A DNA stretch of 10,588 nucleotides from Myxococcales bacterium (lineage in GTDB: Bacteria; Myxococcota; Myxococcia; Myxococcales; Anaeromyxobacteraceae): NCBI GenBank assembly GCA_021779335.1, contig JAJYAW010000060.1:1-10588 (forward strand), given 5' to 3'. The notes below the pieces were generated by a model that saw only the letters and a list, made by a program, of their open reading frames with translations, searched no databases and was not told the DNA's origin. How positions within the stretch are numbered: position 1 is the stretch's first letter; each line of letters starts with the position of its first letter. This document shows positions 1 through 6,515 of this stretch, in pieces. A program made the translations under genes and the position numbers.

Positions 1-485
1 CTCCCGCGCTCCGCCTCGGCCTCGGCCTCGCCGGGGACGCCGTCCCCCACGCCGAGCGACAGCCCGCACTCGGGGCAGGCCGGCGCCGCGGCCGAGAAGG
101 TGAAGCGGTGGCCGCAGGCCGGGCAGGTGATCTCGCCGCCGGCGTCCAGGTCCAGCGCCGCCGCGCCGCGCTCGGCGGCGGCCGCCGCCTCCCCGCCCTG
201 GAGCAGCTCGGCCCAGTCGCGGCGCAGGAAGGCGGTGGCGGCCTCCACCTCGGCCGCGGGGACGTAGAGGTTCCAGCGCGGGTGCTGCGCCTCCTCCTTG
301 TCGGCGGCCGGCACCTGCTCCATCTCCGGGCCCAGCCCCTGCCCCTCGAGCAGGGTCATCATCTCGCGGACCTGGGGGAAGCCGCTGCGGACCAGCGGGG
401 CCAGCCCCTCGGCCACCGCCGCGCAGGTGACGCAGCCCCCGGCCTCGTCGAGCGGGGTCTTGCACGTCGGACACGTCGTCGCCAT
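1..485 (-). CDS. Double zinc-ribbon protein with DUF2007-like middle (partial, C-terminus off the left edge)
   Basis: The frame opens at an ATG read leftwards from 485 and stays open for 161 codons to the window edge, so the C-terminus is missing. The start is fixed by a strong Shine-Dalgarno (AAGGAGG, 491-497) five bases upstream. Residues 5-21 hold a CPTC...CVTC zinc ribbon and residues 121-140 a second one (CPAC...CPEC). Between them, about residues 36-95 (FPQVREMMTLLEGQGLGPE, then WNLYVPAAEVEAATAFLR) resemble the DUF2007 'putative signal transducing' fold. There is no signal peptide or membrane segment, so it is probably cytoplasmic. The last visible residues are an acidic EAEAEAE run coded by a CGGCCT-like DNA repeat. 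It is divergent from folD, with 97 bp between the starts. Zinc binding is inferred from the Cys pairs; the biological role is unknown. Confidence 0.8.
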   Translation of the reverse strand, partial: MATTCPTCKTPLDEAGGCVTCAAVAEGLAPLVRSGFPQVREMMTLLEGQGLGPEMEQVPAADKEEAQHPRWNLYVPAAEVEAATAFLRRDWAELLQGGEAAAAAERGAAALDLDAGGEITCPACGHRFTFSAAAPACPECGLSLGVGDGVPGEAEAEAERG

Positions 486-490
486 GACCG

Positions 491-497
491 CCTCCTT
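491..497 (-). promoter_or_regulatory. Shine-Dalgarno of the zinc-ribbon gene
   Basis: AAGGAGG on the minus strand, five bases before the ATG at 485. It is close to a perfect anti-16S match and decides the start of a gene that runs off the window. Confidence 0.8.
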
Positions 498-513
498 CCA
501 CCTGCCGGCGGGG

Positions 514-519
514 ATCATA
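514..519 (-). promoter_or_regulatory. Candidate -10 box of the zinc-ribbon gene
   Basis: TATGAT on the minus strand, inside GGCTATGATC and 28 bases before the ATG at 485. It matches five of six bases of the sigma-70 -10 consensus and shares the GCTA core seen before other genes here. No convincing -35 hexamer is visible upstream. Confidence 0.5.
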
Positions 520-567
520 GCCCCCCGGCCCCGCGCCGGGGGCGCCCCGAGGGGGCGGGGGTTTCGC

Positions 568-573
568 TATACT
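568..573 (+). promoter_or_regulatory. Candidate -10 box of folD, implying a near-leaderless mRNA
   Basis: TATACT in GCTATACTG, with only nine bases between it and the folD ATG at 583. A transcription start about seven bases after the box would fall near 580, leaving almost no 5' leader. The bases just before the ATG contain no Shine-Dalgarno. No clear -35 hexamer is seen. Confidence 0.5.
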
Positions 574-582
574 GTCCGCCCC

Positions 583-1425
583 ATGATCATCGACGGCAAG
601 GCAGTGGCGGCCCGCGTGCGGGCCGAGGTGGCGGCGCAGGTGGCGGAGCTGAAGCGGCGGGGCGTGGCCCCGGGCCTGACGGTGGTCCGCGTCGGGGAGG
701 ACCCCGCCTCGGCCGTCTACGTCCGCAACAAGATCAAGGCCTGCGCCGAGGCGGGCCTGGTCTCCACCGAGCACCATCCGGACGAGACCATCAGCCAGGC
801 CGAGCTGCTGGCCCTCATCGCCCGGCTCAACGCCGACCCGGCGGTGCACGGCATCCTGGTGCAGCTGCCGCTCCCCCGGCACATCTCGGAGCAGGTGGTC
901 CTGGAGGCCATCTCGCCGCTCAAGGACGCCGACGGCTTCCACCCCTTCAACGTGGGCTGCCTCTGGACCGGCAAGCCGGCCCCCCGCGCCTGCACGCCCC
1001 ACGGCGTGATGCGGCTCCTCGACGAGGCCGGGGTGGACCTGAAGGGCAAGCGCGCGCTCGTCATCGGCCGCTCCAACATCGTGGGCAAGCCGCAGGCGGC
1101 CATGCTCCTGGAGCGCCACGCCACGGTGACCATCGCCCACTCGCGCACGCCGGACCTGGCGGCCGAGGTGGCCCGGGCCGACGTGGTTGTGGCCGCGGTG
1201 GGCAAGGCCGAGATGGTGAAGGGCGCCTGGGTGAAGCCGGGCGCGGTGGTCATCGACGTGGGCATGAACCGCGGCGCCGACGGCAAGCTGGTGGGCGACG
1301 TGGAGTTCGCCGCCGCCGCGCTGCGCGCCTCCGCCATCACGCCGGTGCCCGGCGGCGTGGGCCCCATGACCATCGCCATGCTGCTCGCCAACACGGCCGA
1401 GCTCGCCGCCAGGACGGTCCGGTGA
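583..1425 (+). CDS. folD: FolD, methylenetetrahydrofolate dehydrogenase / methenyltetrahydrofolate cyclohydrolase
   Basis: This 280-residue protein has the normal FolD length. FolD oxidises 5,10-methylene-THF with NAD(P)+ and hydrolyses the methenyl product to 10-formyl-THF, in the cytoplasm. Catalytic-domain signatures are SAVYVRNKIKACAEAG (Y46, catalytic K50), VQLPLP (Q94-P96) and KDADGFHPFN (D117). The nucleotide-binding part has VIGRSNIVGKP (160-170), HSRTP (186-190), VVIDVGMNR (222-230) and TPVPGGVGPMT (253-263). All key residues are present. The frame is open far upstream, but the family N-terminus (MIIDGKAVA) fits the ATG at 583. No Shine-Dalgarno precedes that ATG, while a -10-like TATACT ends nine bases before it, so a leaderless transcript is likely. 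The stop codon overlaps the start of the downstream phosphatase gene (GTGA), which suggests co-transcription and translational coupling. Confidence 0.97.
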   Translation: MIIDGKAVAARVRAEVAAQVAELKRRGVAPGLTVVRVGEDPASAVYVRNKIKACAEAGLVSTEHHPDETISQAELLALIARLNADPAVHGILVQLPLPRHISEQVVLEAISPLKDADGFHPFNVGCLWTGKPAPRACTPHGVMRLLDEAGVDLKGKRALVIGRSNIVGKPQAAMLLERHATVTIAHSRTPDLAAEVARADVVVAAVGKAEMVKGAWVKPGAVVIDVGMNRGADGKLVGDVEFAAAALRASAITPVPGGVGPMTIAMLLANTAELAARTVR

Positions 1426-2531
1426 GCCGCCCCGCCCTGGCGCCGCTGGCGCTCCTCCTGCTCGCGGCCGGGTGCGCCGCCTGCGCCGGCGGCACCTTCA
1501 CGGTGAGGAAGGGCGAGGCCCTGGCCCCGGGCCCGGCGCCGGCGGCCGTCCCCGGCGCCCTGCGCGTCCTCCACGTCGCCGACTTCGGCGAGGTGAACGC
1601 CCAGCAGGCGGCCGTGGCGGCGGCCGCCGCGGCGGCCCACCGGCGCGCCCCCTTCGCCCTGGCCGTCTTCCCCGGCGACGACGTCTACCCGTGCGGCCCC
1701 GACGCGGCCCGCCCCGGGGTCGAGCGGTGCGCCTTCGGCCCGGACCGGAACACCGTGGCGACGCCGCCCGAGGGGGCCGATCCGTCCTTCGACCTGCAGC
1801 ACGAGGCGCCGCTGGCCGGCCTGGCCACCCCGGGCCCGGCGCCGCGCGTCTACCTGACGCTGGGCAACCACGACGTGGCCACCTGGCCCGGCTGCGGCGT
1901 CCTCGGCGTGGGCGGCGAGGAGGTGGCCCGCCGCCGCGCCTGCGCCTCGGTCGCCCACCAGGGGCCGCGCTGGTCGATGCCCGCCCGCCACTACGTGGTC
2001 GACGAGGGGCCGGCCCGCTTCATCTTCGTGGACAGCAACGTCGTCCACGCCGACTACGCCGGCTTCACGCTGGACGACGAGGTCCGCTTCGTGGCCGGGG
2101 CGGCGACGGGCTGCGCCAGCCGCGCCTGCTTCCTGGTGGGCCACCACCCGCCGGCCACCGCCGGCTCGCACCTGCGCGACTTCGACAAGCCGGGCTGGGG
2201 CGAGCGGATGCGCCGGCTGGTGGCGGCCGCCGGGCCGGGCCTGCGCGCCTACCTGGCCGGCCACGACCACGACCTGCAGCACCTGCGGACCGCCGCGGGG
2301 CTCGACGTGCTCATCTCAGGCAACGGCTGCTGCGCCCGCCCCGGCGAGCGGTTCGAGCGGACCAGCGACGGCGGGCCCCTGCTCTTCGCCACGGTCCGCC
2401 CCGGCTTCGGCACGCTCACCGTCCAGCCGGGCGGCTGGAGCTACCGCTTCGACGACACGGCGGGGCAGCCGCTCTACTGCTGCGCCGCCGCCGGCGCGGG
2501 CCGCTGCGAGCCGGTGGCCTGCGGGCCGTAG
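1422..2531 (+). CDS. Secreted purple-acid-phosphatase-type (ACP5-like) metallophosphoesterase lipoprotein
   Basis: I chose the GTG at 1422, which overlaps the folD stop by four bases and gives 369 residues starting with a signal sequence (SRPALAPLALLLLAAGC). The lipobox-like AAGC puts the lipid-bearing cysteine at C18. All five metal motifs of the purple acid phosphatase/TRAP family are visible: DFG (54-56), GDDVY (85-89), GNHD (148-151), GHH (240-242) and GHDHDLQHL (280-288). A two-metal centre hydrolysing phosphate esters outside the cytoplasm is therefore expected; the substrate is unknown. The DxG first motif and GHDHxLQ ending separate it from ordinary calcineurin-like enzymes with DxH. 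The mature part has twelve further cysteines after C18 and C21, including two CC pairs (303-304, 353-354), so several disulfides are likely. The Shine-Dalgarno is weak, as expected for translation coupled to folD. The functional link to folate metabolism is unclear. Confidence 0.85.
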   Translation: MSRPALAPLALLLLAAGCAACAGGTFTVRKGEALAPGPAPAAVPGALRVLHVADFGEVNAQQAAVAAAAAAAHRRAPFALAVFPGDDVYPCGPDAARPGVERCAFGPDRNTVATPPEGADPSFDLQHEAPLAGLATPGPAPRVYLTLGNHDVATWPGCGVLGVGGEEVARRRACASVAHQGPRWSMPARHYVVDEGPARFIFVDSNVVHADYAGFTLDDEVRFVAGAATGCASRACFLVGHHPPATAGSHLRDFDKPGWGERMRRLVAAAGPGLRAYLAGHDHDLQHLRTAAGLDVLISGNGCCARPGERFERTSDGGPLLFATVRPGFGTLTVQPGGWSYRFDDTAGQPLYCCAAAGAGRCEPVACGP

Positions 2532-2541
2532 CGGCACCGGC
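2510..2541 (+). terminator. Hairpin across the end of the phosphatase gene, possible terminator
   Basis: GCCGGTGGCC (2510-2519) pairs with GGCACCGGC (2533-2541), giving nine base pairs with one bulged G; the stop codon sits in the 13-base loop. No T-run follows, so termination is only a possibility. Confidence 0.3.
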
Positions 2542-2717
2542 GACGGCTTCTCCCGGCCGCGGCCGACGCCCCTCGAGCGCGCGGTGGACCGGGTCACTCC
2601 GACGGGTCCGTCCTTGACGCGTCGCGGCACCCCTCGTGTTTCTGGAGGGTTGCAGCCACTCTTCGGCCGCCAGGACGCACCGTGACTTGGCGTGGACGGT
2701 AGGGGCTGAAGGTGCGG

Positions 2718-2723
2718 TAGGAT
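2718..2723 (+). promoter_or_regulatory. Candidate -10 box of the repeat lipoprotein gene
   Basis: TAGGAT in GGTAGGATG, 38 bases before the ATG at 2762. A weak -35-like TGGACG lies at 2693-2698 with a long 19-base spacer. The 230-bp gap from 2532 holds no other gene that I can support. Confidence 0.45.
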
Positions 2724-2761
2724 GGCGCAGCAGCGACAATCCGCCGCACCGAGAGGCTCGC

Positions 2762-4840
2762 ATGGCCCTGCGCCAACTCGCCGCCGCCGCGCTGCTCTGC
2801 AGCGCACTCGCCTGCAGCAAGAGCACCGGCTCGGCGCCGTCGATCTGCGGCACCCGCGCCCCCGTCGCCTCGGCCGCCGCCTCCCCGGCGAGCGTCGAGC
2901 CCGTCGTCGGCACGGTCGCGCTCACCGCCTCGTCCACCGACGCCGACGACGCCTGCCTCCCGGCGCCGGAGGCGCGGACCTACCTGTGGACCGTCTACGC
3001 CCGCCCCGCCGGGTCGAGCGCGGTCGTGGTGAACCCGATCGCCGCCGCGACGGCGTTCACGCCGGACGTGCCTGGCACCTACCAGCTCGAGGTCGTGGCG
3101 ACGGACGCCGCCGGGCACCAGTCGCTCCCGGCCTTCACGACGGTGACCGCGAGCGCGTGCAGCCTGCTCGCGCCGACCATCGCGCTGCCAGCCGCCGCCT
3201 CCGGCACCGTCTTCAACCCGGTGGCGCTCCCGGCGCCGACGGTCTCCGACCTGAACTGCCTCTCCGACGGGGCCGTCACCTACACCTGGACCCTCACCTC
3301 CAGGCCGCCAGCGGGGAGCGCCGTCCTGACGGCCCCGACCGCCGCCGCGCCGAGCTTCACGCCGGACGCCATCGGCCCGTGGCAGGCCTCGGTCGTGGTG
3401 CGGAACTCCCGCGGGATCGCCTCCGAGCCCGCCTACCTGACCGTGGACGTGGCCACCTGCGGGTCGGCGGTACCGGCGTTGCCGGCGCTCGCGGCGTCGC
3501 CCGCGGCGCCGAGCGCGGGCGATCTCGTCGGCCTCGGCCTGGCGGGTCCGATCACGGATCCGAACGAGGCGGGCTGCGCCATGCACGTCCTGCCCTACCG
3601 ATACCGCTGGACGATGATCTCCCGGCCGGTCGGGAGCGGCGCCGCGCTCGCCGGCGGCGACACCGGCGCCCCGGCGTTCGTGCCCGACGTCCCGGGCGGC
3701 GCCTACCAGGTGGCGCTCACCGTCACCGACGCGCTGGGCAACGCGTCGGCGCCCGCGTTCCTCACGCTGCAGGCGAGCGACTGCGGCGCGCGCAGGTACC
3801 CGGCCGCGTTCTCCGTGTCGAACCCGACGCCGAACGCCTTCGCCGCGACGGCGCTCCTGGCCACGCCGACGTCGGACCCGTCGCTGCTGCCGCCCGTCTG
3901 CCCGGCGCGCTTCCAGAGCCCCGCCGGATCCTGCACCTACACCTGGCGCGTGCTGGATCAGCCGCTGGGCTCCCACCCCTCGATCTCCCCGTCGTCGGGC
4001 CTCTCGGCCGCGTTCCAGTCGGACGCCGCCGGCCCGTACGTCGTCGAGCTGGCGGTGACGGGCCCGGGCGGCCTGACCGGGACGGCGCAGCAGGTCATCA
4101 ACGTGAGCTCGTGCGGCACCAACCCGCCGGCCGCGTCGAACTTCGTCGCGCTCCAGGCGGGCGGGCCCGCCACCGGCAGCACGCTCACCGGCGGGACCTG
4201 GTCGGCGATCACGCCGCTCGACGCCGGGCTGGCGACCACGCTCACCGCGACCGTGAGCGACGCCGACAACCTCGCCGCGTGCGGTTCGATGGGGCAGGCC
4301 GTGACCTACGCCTGGTCCCTCGTCGAGTCGCCGCCCGGCAGCGCGGCCACCCTGTGGAACCCGGCCACCTCGGCTCCCTCTCTCGTTCCCGACCTGCCCG
4401 GGAGCTACCAGGTCAAGCTCCAGACGACCGACCCCCTCGGGAACGCCAGCACGGCGGCCTTCCAGTTCGGCGCCGGGCCGTGCGGCTCGCACGCCCCCGT
4501 CGTCTCCGCGATCTCCGCCTACCAGCCGCTCTCGGGCATCCTGGTCACCGGCGCCGGCAGCCCGCCCACCGTGCTCGCGCGGGATGCGATCGGGCTGTCC
4601 GCGACGGCGAGCGATCCGGACACCCTCCCCGGGTGCGGGCTCCCCCAGACCCTCCGGTACGCGTGGACGCTCGTGCAGGCGCCGCCCGGAAGCCTGGCGC
4701 AGCTCGTCCGCGCGGACACGGCGACGCCGGCGTTCACGCCCGACCTGGCGAGCCCGACGCCCTACGTCGTCGCCGTGGTCGTGACCGACGACCAGGGGCA
4801 CGCCTCGGCACAGGCGACGCTCTCCATCACGGCGCTGTGA
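2762..4840 (+). CDS. Lipoprotein with six tandem PKD/Ig-like repeats, each carrying a cysteine pair
   Basis: This 692-residue protein starts at the ATG at 2762, preceded by GAGAGG five bases upstream; earlier ATGs in the open frame lack a signal sequence. The N-terminus (MALRQLAAAALLCSALAC) is a lipoprotein signal with the likely lipidated cysteine at C18. The rest is six repeats of about 100-123 residues. Each has a Y-x-W strand (W76, 176, 283, 395, 518, 635), an RP/PPGS turn, an F-T-P-D-like motif (99-102, 199-202, 306-309, degenerate 418-421, 541-544, 658-661), a G-x-Y strand and usually TDxxGxxS. This is the PKD/REJ-like fold found in surface proteins. Each repeat opens with Cys (29, 133, 233, 341, 451, 574) and has a second Cys 33-56 residues later (65, 166, 272, 380, 507, 625); repeat 4 also has C391. 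No enzymatic domain is visible. A cell-surface adhesion, scaffold or spacer role is inferred from the architecture only. Confidence 0.85.
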   Translation: MALRQLAAAALLCSALACSKSTGSAPSICGTRAPVASAAASPASVEPVVGTVALTASSTDADDACLPAPEARTYLWTVYARPAGSSAVVVNPIAAATAFTPDVPGTYQLEVVATDAAGHQSLPAFTTVTASACSLLAPTIALPAAASGTVFNPVALPAPTVSDLNCLSDGAVTYTWTLTSRPPAGSAVLTAPTAAAPSFTPDAIGPWQASVVVRNSRGIASEPAYLTVDVATCGSAVPALPALAASPAAPSAGDLVGLGLAGPITDPNEAGCAMHVLPYRYRWTMISRPVGSGAALAGGDTGAPAFVPDVPGGAYQVALTVTDALGNASAPAFLTLQASDCGARRYPAAFSVSNPTPNAFAATALLATPTSDPSLLPPVCPARFQSPAGSCTYTWRVLDQPLGSHPSISPSSGLSAAFQSDAAGPYVVELAVTGPGGLTGTAQQVINVSSCGTNPPAASNFVALQAGGPATGSTLTGGTWSAITPLDAGLATTLTATVSDADNLAACGSMGQAVTYAWSLVESPPGSAATLWNPATSAPSLVPDLPGSYQVKLQTTDPLGNASTAAFQFGAGPCGSHAPVVSAISAYQPLSGILVTGAGSPPTVLARDAIGLSATASDPDTLPGCGLPQTLRYAWTLVQAPPGSLAQLVRADTATPAFTPDLASPTPYVVAVVVTDDQGHASAQATLSITAL

Positions 4841-4842
4841 GC

Positions 4843-4876
4843 GCGGCGCGGGGCAGCCGCTCTCCTGCCGCGCCGC
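4843..4876 (+). terminator. Candidate terminator of the repeat lipoprotein gene
   Basis: GCGGCGCGG-GG-CAG (4843-4856) pairs with CTGCCGCGCCGC (4865-4876): a 12-bp GC-rich stem with a two-base bulge and an 8-base loop, starting two bases after the stop codon. No U-tract follows. Confidence 0.45.
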
Positions 4877-4878
4877 CG

Positions 4879-4898
4879 CCGTTCCGCCGGCGGAACGG
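4879..4898 (+). repeat. Perfect 20-bp palindrome upstream of the pirin promoter
   Basis: CCGTTCCGCC followed by GGCGGAACGG is perfectly self-complementary. It lies just after the lipoprotein terminator hairpin and 19 bases before the -35-like element of the pirin gene. It could be an operator for a dimeric regulator, or a second terminator stem (8 bp with a CCGG loop). Confidence 0.6.
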
Positions 4899-4917
4899 TC
4901 TGCCCCATGGATGGCGC

Positions 4918-4945
4918 TTGTGCCGCTCCCCGCCCTGGTTAGGTT
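4918..4945 (+). promoter_or_regulatory. Candidate sigma-70-like promoter of the pirin gene
   Basis: TTGTGC (4918-4923) and TAGGTT (4940-4945) are separated by 16 bases, 21 bases before the ATG at 4967. This is the only promoter in the window with a recognisable -35 at good spacing. Confidence 0.5.
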
Positions 4946-4966
4946 GCCTGGCGAAGGAGCTTCGCC

Positions 4967-5824
4967 ATGATCGAGAGAGCCACGCAGGACGTCGTCACCC
5001 CCATCCCCACCAGCGACGGCGCCGGCGTGCTGCTGAGGCGCAGCATCGCCACCCGGACGCTGGACCACCTGGACCCGTTCTTCCTCTTCGACCACTTCGG
5101 CTCGGAGGACGCGGGCGACTACATCGCCGGCTTCCCCATGCACCCGCACCGGGGGATCGAGACCATCACCTACATGCTCGACGGGAGCGTGGCCCACAAG
5201 GACAGCCTGGGGAACTCGGGCGTCATCGGCACCGGCGACGTGCAGTGGATGACGGCCGGCAGCGGCATCCTCCACGAGGAGATGCCACGGGTCGGCCAGC
5301 GCCGCCTCGACGGCTTCCAGATCTGGGTCAACCTGCCCGCCAGGCTGAAGATGACCCGCCCGCGCTACCAGGACGTGGCGGCCGCCGCCATCCCGGAGGT
5401 GACCCGCCCGGACGGCGCGCGCGTGCGCGTCGTGGCGGGCGCGGTGGACGGGGTGGAGGGGGCCGTGAAGGAGATCTTCGCGGGGCCCACCTACCTCGAC
5501 GTGGCGCTCCCGGCCGGCGGGGCCTTCGAGCAGCCGGTGCCGCGGGGCCACACCGCCCTGCTCTACGTCTTCCAGGGCGAGGTCCGGGTGGGCGGCCCGG
5601 GGCCGGGCCAGGGCGCGGCCATCGGCTCGCCCAGGCTGGTCGTCCTCACCGACGGTGACGTGGTCCGGGTCCACGCCGGCGCGACCCCGGCCCGCTTCCT
5701 GCTGCTCTCGGCCCAGCCGCTCCGGGAGCCGGCGGTGCGCTACGGGCCGTTCGTGATGAACACCCGTGCGGAGATCGAGGAGGCCCTGCTCGACCTGCGC
5801 CGGGGGACGTTCATCCGGCGGTAG
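4967..5824 (+). CDS. Pirin family protein (cupin)
   Basis: The 285-residue length matches the pirin family (about 290). The N-terminal cupin has the conserved PMHPHRGIETITYMLDG block, with metal ligands H59 and H61, and TAGSGILHEEMP, with H103 and E105, equivalent to His56, His58, His101 and Glu103 of human pirin. A second cupin-like half follows (about 150-285, with GHTALLYVFQGEV and a closing FVMNTRAEIEEALLDLR). All four iron ligands are intact, so metal binding is expected. Some bacterial pirins act as quercetin 2,3-dioxygenases and others as redox-linked regulators; the sequence does not tell which applies here. There is no signal peptide, so it is cytoplasmic. AAGGAG (4954-4959) lies seven bases before the ATG. 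The gene is convergent with the DJ-1-like gene, with 64 bp between the stops. Confidence 0.93.
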   Translation: MIERATQDVVTPIPTSDGAGVLLRRSIATRTLDHLDPFFLFDHFGSEDAGDYIAGFPMHPHRGIETITYMLDGSVAHKDSLGNSGVIGTGDVQWMTAGSGILHEEMPRVGQRRLDGFQIWVNLPARLKMTRPRYQDVAAAAIPEVTRPDGARVRVVAGAVDGVEGAVKEIFAGPTYLDVALPAGGAFEQPVPRGHTALLYVFQGEVRVGGPGPGQGAAIGSPRLVVLTDGDVVRVHAGATPARFLLLSAQPLREPAVRYGPFVMNTRAEIEEALLDLRRGTFIRR

Positions 5825-5825
5825 G

Positions 5826-5876
5826 CGCGGCCGGAGCGCCTCCGGCCGTGGCTCGCAGGGCCGCGGCCGGAGCGCC
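5826..5876. repeat. 15-bp direct repeat flanking the convergent gene ends
   Basis: CGCGGCCGGAGCGCC occurs at 5826-5840 and again, identically, at 5862-5876. The single complementary arm CTCCGGCCG (5840-5848) can pair with either copy, so two alternative hairpins are possible. Confidence 0.6.
5828..5848. terminator. Candidate bidirectional terminator between pirin and the DJ-1-like gene
   Basis: CGGCCGGAG and CTCCGGCCG form a perfect 9-bp stem with a CGC loop, four bases after the pirin stop. Being symmetrical and between convergent stops, it could end transcription from both sides. No T-run flanks it. Confidence 0.5.
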
Positions 5877-5888
5877 CCCGCGCCCGGC

Positions 5889-6476
5889 CTACGCCTCGAT
5901 CCTCGACCCGAGCACCTTGAGGAACTGGCGCATCCACTCGGGGTGCGCCGGCCAGGCCGGCGCGGTCACGAGGTTCCCGTCGGTGAGCGCGTTGGACGCG
6001 GTGGCGTTCACCTCGCCGAAGCGGCCGCCGGCGGCGGTGCACTCCGGCCCGCAGGCCGGGTAGGCGATCACCTGGCGGCCCTCGAGGACCCCGGCGGCCG
6101 CCAGGATCTGCGGGCCGTGGCAGATGGCGGCGATGGGCTTCCTGGCCTTGTCGAAGGCCTGCACGAGCTCGATGACCCTGGGGTCGAGCCGCAGGTACTC
6201 CGGGGCGCGCCCGCCCGGGATGCAGAGCGCGTCGTATTCGCCCGCCCGGGCGCCGTCGAAGCTGGCGTTGATGGCGAAGCGGTGGCCCGTCAGCTCGACG
6301 TAGGTCTGGTCGCCCACGAAGTCGTGGACCGCGGTCTTGACGGTGTCGCCCGGGCGCTTCCCAGGACAGACGGTGTGGACCGTGTGCCCCACCATGGTGA
6401 GGATCTGGTAGGGCACCATCGCCTCGTAGTCCTCCACGAAGTCGCCGACCAGCATCAGGATCTTCTTCGCGCCCAT
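5889..6476 (-). CDS. DJ-1/PfpI family protein (glyoxalase III or PfpI-like hydrolase type)
   Basis: This 195-residue protein is the size of a single DJ-1/PfpI domain. The start at 6476 is set by GGAGG (6483-6487) six bases upstream and by the family N-terminus KKILMLVGDFVEDYE; the frame is open further upstream but would run into the divergent gene. The PfpI triad is visible: E15 in DFVEDYE, nucleophile C119 and H120 in AAICHGPQIL. Other family blocks are CPGKRPGDTVKTAVHDFVGDQTY (37-59) and YDALCIPGGRAPEYL (81-95). These blocks resemble the repeat units of plant DJ-1D, which has glutathione-independent glyoxalase activity, so methylglyoxal detoxification is a reasonable guess; PfpI-type protease or deglycase activity is the alternative. 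It is cytoplasmic. It faces pirin tail to tail and is divergent from the thioesterase gene. A 22-bp palindrome lies 40 bases upstream. Confidence 0.92.
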   Translation of the reverse strand: MGAKKILMLVGDFVEDYEAMVPYQILTMVGHTVHTVCPGKRPGDTVKTAVHDFVGDQTYVELTGHRFAINASFDGARAGEYDALCIPGGRAPEYLRLDPRVIELVQAFDKARKPIAAICHGPQILAAAGVLEGRQVIAYPACGPECTAAGGRFGEVNATASNALTDGNLVTAPAWPAHPEWMRQFLKVLGSRIEA

Positions 6477-6515
6477 GTGCCACCTCCGAGGTCCGGCTGC
6501 CGAGCGGGCGATGAT

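Noticed and set aside
13..31. CGGCCT tandem-like repeat near the left edge
   Set aside because: It is simply the DNA coding for an EAEAEAE run in the zinc-ribbon protein, too short to call a separate repeat element.
298..582. A 95-codon N-terminal extension of folD
   Set aside because: It overlaps the divergent zinc-ribbon gene and both promoter boxes; FolD homologues start at the MIIDGK segment.
108..1421. The open frame extending upstream of the phosphatase GTG
   Set aside because: It overlaps all of folD in another frame, has Arg/Gly-rich composition, and would bury the clear lipoprotein signal sequence inside the chain.
2554..2565. CGGCCGCGGCCG palindrome after the phosphatase gene
   Set aside because: At 12 bp of pure G/C it is short enough to be chance at this base composition, and it would form only a 4-bp stem.
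2722..5658. A long plus-strand frame overlapping the lipoprotein and pirin genes
   Set aside because: It is Arg-rich low-complexity sequence in the shadow of genes with recognisable domains.
2594..5674. A very long open frame on the minus strand (over 1000 codons) opposite the repeat lipoprotein and pirin
   Set aside because: Its product is a low-complexity Arg/Gly/Val/Asp-rich string with no domain, and it lies exactly opposite two well-supported genes. Such frames are expected in DNA with G/C-rich third positions.
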